This document shows positions 59,022 to 64,000 of a stretch of 64,000 nt of DNA, piece after piece. A model generated the notes under the pieces. The model was given only the letters and a program-made list of their open reading frames with translations. It did no database searches and had not been told where the DNA came from. Source of the stretch: Rhinopithecus roxellana (lineage: Eukaryota > Chordata > Mammalia > Primates > Cercopithecidae); contig NC_044551.1 in assembly GCF_007565055.1 (NCBI RefSeq), positions 91,232,089 through 91,296,088 on the forward strand. The letters are read 5' to 3'. Position numbers and translations under genes: made by a program. Position 1 is the stretch's first letter, and every line of letters starts with the position of its first letter.

Positions 59022-59370
59022 GGCCAGGCATGGTGGCTCACGCCTATAATCTTAGCACTTTGGGAGGCCGAGGCAGGAGGATCACTTGAGGTCAGGAGTT
59101 CATAACCATCCTGGCCAACATGGCAACACCCCACCTCTACTAAAAATACAAAAAAAAATTATCCAGGTGTGGTGGCATGCGCCTGTAATACCAACTGCTT
59201 GAAGTCTGGGGCAGGAGAATGGTTAGAACCCGGGAGGTGGAGGCTGCAGTGAGCCAAGATCATACCACTGCACTCCAGCCTTGGTGACAGAGCAAGACTC
59301 CATCTCAAAAAATTAAAATAAATAAATAAATAAATAAATATTTAAAAAATAAAAAATAAAATAATAAAAA
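59022..59370 (+). mobile_element. Alu element, sense, with 20-base target-site duplication
   Basis: Full dimeric Alu from 'ggccaggcatggtggctcac' to 'gactccatctcaaaa' with a long (AAAT)n-rich tail (about 59310-59370). The target-site duplication at 59002-59021 and 59371-59390 differs at one base. Inserted in the L1M 3' UTR. Confidence 0.97.
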
Positions 59371-59645
59371 TAAATCTAATGTGATATCCTGAATGGAATC
59401 TTGGACCAGAAAAAGGACATTAGGTATAAATGAAGCAAATCTGAGTAAAGTATGCGTTTCAATACGTAATAGTGTATTTTATTGGTTCATTAGTTGTAAC
59501 AAATATACTCTATTAATGTAAATGATAAAAAAAATAGGGAAAAATCAGTGTGGGGTGTATGGTGACCCTCTGTAATATCTTCTAAGTTATTCTGCAAATC
59601 GAAAAACATCCTAAAAACTTAAAGTCTATTAAAATTTAAGTTAGA
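59371..59645 (+). mobile_element. Old L1M, sense, segment 5 (3' terminus)
   Basis: 'ggaccagaaaaaggacatta', 'ggttcattagttgtaacaaa' and 'gaaaaatcagtgtggggtgt' are the L1M 3' terminus. It ends near 'ttaaagtctattaaaattt' without a clear poly(A). Confidence 0.85.
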
Positions 59646-60017
59646 TAATGAAAATTTCCTTTAAGCCCTTTCATGTTTCCCATTCCTTGCCGGGTAAAAT
59701 TGACACTCCATCCTTAGGACTGAGTACCATCTCTTATCTTTGTCCTGTTTCCAACTCTCACTCTCTTCAACACTTCCAGGGGACTTCCCATGTTCCTGCG
59801 GAAACAAACATGATACCCTCCCACTATCTGCTTTGGAGATATTTCTTCTGCATGACATTTGATTACCCTAGATCTCTCCAGGAAAATGGCTTGTCTTTGA
59901 AGGTTCAGCTCACTCGTTCCCTCCTCAGACAAGTCTTCTGTCACCCTACTTTAATGGATTGATTGGGAACCTTTTCTCTATGCAATTTGGCAACTAGAGA
60001 TTACAATTTAGTCGTGC
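59646..60017. other. Unique sequence, no gene recognised
   Basis: A 104-codon frame at 59648-59962 (+) faces two minus-strand frames. None has a known domain. The text has some old L2-like flavour ('ctgtcaccctactttaatgg') but is not callable. Confidence 0.45.
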
Positions 60018-60185
60018 TTCTCAGTGTGGGCCATGAGTCAACGGCATAGGCATTACCAGAGAGCTTGTTAGAAATGCTGAACCTCAACTCATCCCAAACC
60101 AAAAGAACCAAAAGTGGCATTTTAACAAGATCTCCAGATTATTTGTAGCCTTATTAGAGTTTAAAATGCTTTGAGTATCTAGAAT
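60018..60185. mobile_element. Possible MER5-like hAT relic
   Basis: 'tctcagtgtgggccatgagt', 'gcattaccagagagcttgtt' and 'agaaatgctgaacctcaact', then 'cattttaacaagatctccag' and 'atttgtagcc', follow the MER5/hAT-Charlie layout with strong divergence. Confidence 0.55.
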
Positions 60186-62278
60186 CTAGCTCTCCTTAAG
60201 CCCTTCGCAAATGGTTCTCCGGTTGTTTTAATTGCCTGTGTCCTTGCCAAGTTATGAAAACACCTAAGTGACATGGGTTAGGTTTCATTTTTTTTCTTTA
60301 TCTTCAATATGATCACGGTATCAGGAACATTCAGGGGAACCAAAACGAATTAATGACTGGCTCAAGGACATATTAAATGAAGGTATGTGTTACAAAGCTT
60401 TACAGTGTTTATAGGTTTATACCTAACACTATTTTCCTTGCCAAAATTTGTGAACAACTGATAGTCAAGAGTCAGAGAGATGACGTACAAAACATCGAAT
60501 TTATTGCAGACAAAGCAGGTTTGGCAGAACATGGCTTTGTTGCACAGCTAAGCAGCTTTTTAATACTTTGCCCAGAATTAGGCAGACAAAAAGCTTACCC
60601 GAGGTTTCCCTTTGGGGGTGGGGATCTGCTCTCGGAAAACCTAAGGCATGGAGGAGCAGCCCTGCCTCGTGCTTTCTGCAGGTAGAGTCCAAAGAAAGTA
60701 GAAATAGAAGTGTCTTTCACCCTGCTCAGGTTCATCTGCCAAACTCACAGTGAGCCCTCCACCCTTCCTTCTGTGTGACCCTCATGAAGAAATAAATACT
60801 CCCTGTACCCAGTGGGAAACTGAGAGGAAAAAAAGGAGGAGGAACAAAAGGATAAAAGATAAAAACAACACATGAACTATGATCATGATGATTTTAACAA
60901 TTCACGGGGAAGATCGTGCACCTGACATTGAGAAAGAATACTGAAGGGTGCTTGACTTTTAGGATGAGGCCCTCCAACCTGCCAAGCTGTCAATCAAACT
61001 AGAATTGCACATGTGGATTCTGAGGGTTTAAAATGCCTCATTCAGCCTACAACCCCAACGAGGACACCCAAACTAAAGGGTGTGGTTACAATCACTGTGC
61101 TTTATTTACCTCTGCCAGTGGGCTCATTGTTTTCCAACAACTTCTTCCTCTATTGACTAGAAAATTACATAATATGAAACGTAATGACATCCTTAACCTG
61201 TTCAATAAGTATCAACTCTAAGCAACCAACAGTGATAAACTAAATTCTGAGGGAGCCAGAGACGTAAAAAGATCCTTTAATGCAGTCTAATACGAAAATA
61301 CAAGGGCTCAGATATTGTTATTTAAAGTATTATTTATTCTTTGCCTTTTCTGTAACATTGAATACTACAAAATTTGTTTTGTTTTCTTGCAAATCTTTGG
61401 GTAATTTACATTATAGTATAATATGTATCCTAATAATTTAATATTATGTATTATAATAGCTTAATAATCTCACACATATTATAATCCTCAATCAGGTAGA
61501 ATGCCATATTCTATAAGTTCCCAGGTCTTTTTGAAATGCCATTTAATATATGTGATTTAAGATCCATTTGTGTAACACTCTAAGTGATTAAGATGATGAT
61601 ACTCACTAGTCATACACATTTAAAAAATACACACATTCCAGTATATCAACTGCCACAATTTTGAAAGTTTTGATTGCTGATAGTAGTGTCAAGGGGGAAC
61701 AGAGTCTTTGAGGCTGGTGGTTTTACCCATAAGCCTGCAGTCCATCCTAATGCTCAAGCAGACATGCAAGGCTGGTTTCCCCTGATCCTTTGGAAAAAGA
61801 TCTATGTTAGCAACAGAGGATGTGAAACACTCAGCATGCATGGTCATATACCTCTAGCTAGTGCCCTTGGCAGGCATTACTAATTGATCACAGCAGACTT
61901 CTCCCTTGACCTGGATGTTGCTTTCTTGAGCCAGAACTCAGGACAGCCACTACTAATTGATTGGAGTTTGCATGTGAAATAAAAACTATCTGATATCCCA
62001 CGGGCTTCTGTGAGCTGGAAACTTTCTCTCTCATTCTCCTTCCCTCAACTTCAACCCAAAACATAGCTGTATGTAGATGCCTCAGCCTCTGCTTTGGTTG
62101 TGTGTGATCTTTTTCCAATGTCAGCTCAAGGTTTCTATTCTTTACTGCCAGGTTGCCAGCATCTAGAGAAGTGTGTGGCATATATTTGTTCCAAGAATGA
62201 AGGAATAGGTAAAGGTAGGTGATGAAAATTAATGCAGGGATTATAGGAGAAGACCAGGTCTGGACAAAGTGGAGGTTT
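60186..62278. other. Unique sequence, no gene recognised
   Basis: About 2.1 kb. The longest frame is 102 codons at 60377-60685 (+), without recognisable domains. Strongly AT-rich between 61310 and 61560. Confidence 0.5.
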
Positions 62279-62771
62279 GAGCAATCCCACTACTGGGATT
62301 CATTTCCAAAGGCCATGAAATCTGTATATCTAAAGGATATCTGCACTCTCGTGTTTATTGCAGCACTATTCACAATAGCCAAAATATGGAATTAACCTAA
62401 GTGCTCATCAGTGGATGAATGGATAAAGAACATGTGGCATATGTATACAATGGAACACTATTCAGCCATAAAAGAAAATAAAATGTTGTCATTTACACCA
62501 ACATGAATGAGCCTGGAGGATACTGTGTTAAGTGAGTAAGTCAAGCACAGAAAGAGAAATACCGCGTGTTCTCACTCATATATGGGAGCTGAAAAGTTAA
62601 GCTCATAGAAGTAGAGTAGAATTATGGTTAACAGAGGCTGGAAACGGTAGCAGTGAGAAAAGGCTAGGTAGAGGTTGGTTAACAGACACAAAACTACAGC
62701 TACATAGGAGGAATGAATTCAGGGGTTTTGCTGACTGAAGGGTGGATATAACAATAGCTTACTGTATATTT
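62279..62771 (+). mobile_element. L1 3' end (L1MA/L1MB-like), sense, part 1
   Basis: 'gagcaatcccactactggga', 'gtttattgcagcactattca', 'cagtggatgaatggataaag', 'gcgtgttctcactcatatat' and 'cagaggctggaaacggtagc' match the last part of ORF2 and the 3' UTR of middle-age L1s. Split by an Alu half. Confidence 0.9.
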
Positions 62772-62938
62772 CCTCCTTTTTAGAGATGGGTCTTTACTGT
62801 GTTGCTAAGACTGAAGTGCAATGGCTGTTCACAAGTGTGATCATAGCTCACTGTAGCCGCAAACTCCTGGGCTTAAGCATTCCTCCTGTCTCAGCCTCCT
62901 GGGTAGCTGGGACTCAGGCACGCCACCACACCCAGCTA
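62772..62938 (-). mobile_element. Alu right-arm fragment (AluJ-like), antisense
   Basis: About 165 bases of reverse-complement Alu right half ('gagatgggtctttactgtgt' to 'caccacacccagct'). A 9-base duplication GTATATTTC lies before (62763-62771) and after (62939-62947), so it arrived as a 5'-truncated copy. Confidence 0.88.
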
Positions 62939-63130
62939 GTATATTTCAAAAAGTTAGAAGACAGGATTTTGAATGTTTCCCACATAAATAAATGAAAAAT
63001 ATTTGAAGTGATAGATATAATTACCCTAATTTGATCATTTCACATTGTATACATGTATCAAAACCTTGCTCTATGTCGCATAAATATGTACAATGATTAT
63101 GTGTCAACTAAAAGTTAAAGAAAAAAAAAG
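62939..63130 (+). mobile_element. L1 3' end (L1MA/L1MB-like), sense, part 2
   Basis: 'gatagatataattaccctaa', 'tttgatcatttcacattgta', 'tacatgtatcaaaaccttgc' and 'gtacaatgattatgtgtcaa' are the standard 3' terminus, followed by an A-run at 63119-63129. Confidence 0.92.
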
Positions 63131-64000
63131 ACAAGCTTTGAAATCAAATAATACAATAATAACAAAGTTCAGGTTTGGACTGAGTGAGCCTAAAGTATCT
63201 GTGGAGCATCTTCCTCCCCTGACACCCTCTGCTATCACACAGACCCCAGGAGCACAGGAGGTATGCATGGTTCAGAACAGGGCCTGGAAGCTCACACAGG
63301 TCCAGTCAGTATTTGTTGATGGAGGCTGAATTCACAAGCCCATGGACTGTATGTGCCTGGAGAGCAGAAGGATCTGGATTAGCAGCAAAGATCTGAGAGA
63401 CATTCAAGGTAAAGTCAAAGGGAGAGCTCTGGGAGAATAGAAAATAACTGGGTAGGATTCATCTTTTATTGATGAAAGTGCTGGAGAACAGTTTTATCAT
63501 TTCAACAACCCAAGCTGAGACTTTAAGAAAAATATGAACTTTTGCTCTTTGAAATGGATTAATTGACCACACAATATAACCTTGCAGAAACATAGAAAAT
63601 ACCCCATCGAGACTAAAACATGTCAAGGAAAAAGACTTTTGGAGAGCTATAGAGGCAAAAATATAATAACAAATACTTATAAAAACACAGTTATATACTG
63701 CATATTTATCACATGTATTATATCACATATTATATATATCATAAATATATTTATAGAAATAAAACAGGGCAAAATATCTTTGGAAAATCAAGTACACTAG
63801 AACCATAGCCCACCATGAGTACTCAAAAATTTAAAAACTGTGTCTCAGTTTAGGCAGGCTGAGGAGGTTGTTAAGGATTCACAACAGATCTCAGAACTTT
63901 GGATGGCTTCTGTGCAAACACCCATCCAGGTCTGATGGCTGCTGACACAATGACATGCTCCAGTGTATGGCACGCTATATAGTGTCCAGGGAAGATTGCT
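63131..64000. other. Unique sequence, no gene recognised
   Basis: Ends the window. AT-rich between 63690 and 63770 with short TA stretches. Nothing else supported. Confidence 0.5.

Noticed and set aside
59648..59962. 104-codon frame as a small gene
   Set aside because: Faces two equally long frames on the other strand, has no recognisable domain, and no exon signals were found.
1..64000. tRNA, rRNA or known small RNA genes
   Set aside because: I looked for conserved A/B box pairs and familiar small-RNA sequences outside Alu and MIR copies and saw none that I can support.

Overview
This is mammalian nuclear DNA from a primate. The evidence is a set of Alu SINEs, primate-type L1 elements, MaLR (MLT1) LTRs, Tigger DNA transposons and MIR/L2 relics, plus one intact gene that I recognise as the bitter taste receptor TAS2R1. 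The protein differs from human TAS2R1, as I remember it, at roughly one residue in eight. The youngest Alu (44058-44360) carries base changes near its 3' end that I associate with Old World monkey AluY lineages. I therefore favour a cercopithecid monkey; this is inference. In human the TAS2R1 region is on 5p15.31 between SEMA5A and the CCT5 side, which would make this window mostly intergenic.

Layout. 1-7 kb: unique sequence with an antisense L1M 3' end, MIR pieces, two Alus, microsatellites and a 48-bp tandem duplication at an Alu edge. 7208-8107 (minus): TAS2R1, one uninterrupted 299-codon exon and the only protein-coding gene I can support. 9-10 kb: a hAT relic and an old Alu. 10165-18643: a Tigger1 transposon split by a 6.4-kb antisense L1, with missing sequence at one junction. 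18.6-31 kb: mostly unique sequence, with a Tigger2 relic in an older repeat, a 186-bp inverted duplication with arms 1.8 kb apart (21942-22127 and 23935-24121), an L2 and an 85-bp direct repeat. 31-44 kb: L1M fragments, MIRs, L2, at least four MLT1/MaLR-type LTRs and small palindromes. 44058-44360: a young AluY with a clear target-site duplication. 45395-51565: a nearly complete, dead sense L1 carrying a solo ERV1-type LTR. 53015-59645: an old sense L1M interrupted by an inverted L1 fragment with its own Alu, a 5'-truncated L1, an Alu-L1 chimera and a full Alu. 59.6-64 kb: mostly unique sequence with one more L1/Alu pair.

Functionally only TAS2R1 stands out. It encodes a seven-transmembrane G-protein-coupled receptor that senses bitter compounds. 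All L1 open frames are broken and no mobile element here looks active. I see no tRNA, rRNA, CRISPR array or undescribed gene system. The most unusual observations are structural: the inverted duplication, the apparent Alu-L1 template-switch chimera, the Tigger1/L1 junction deletion and a small hairpin-palindrome pair at 37981-38031.
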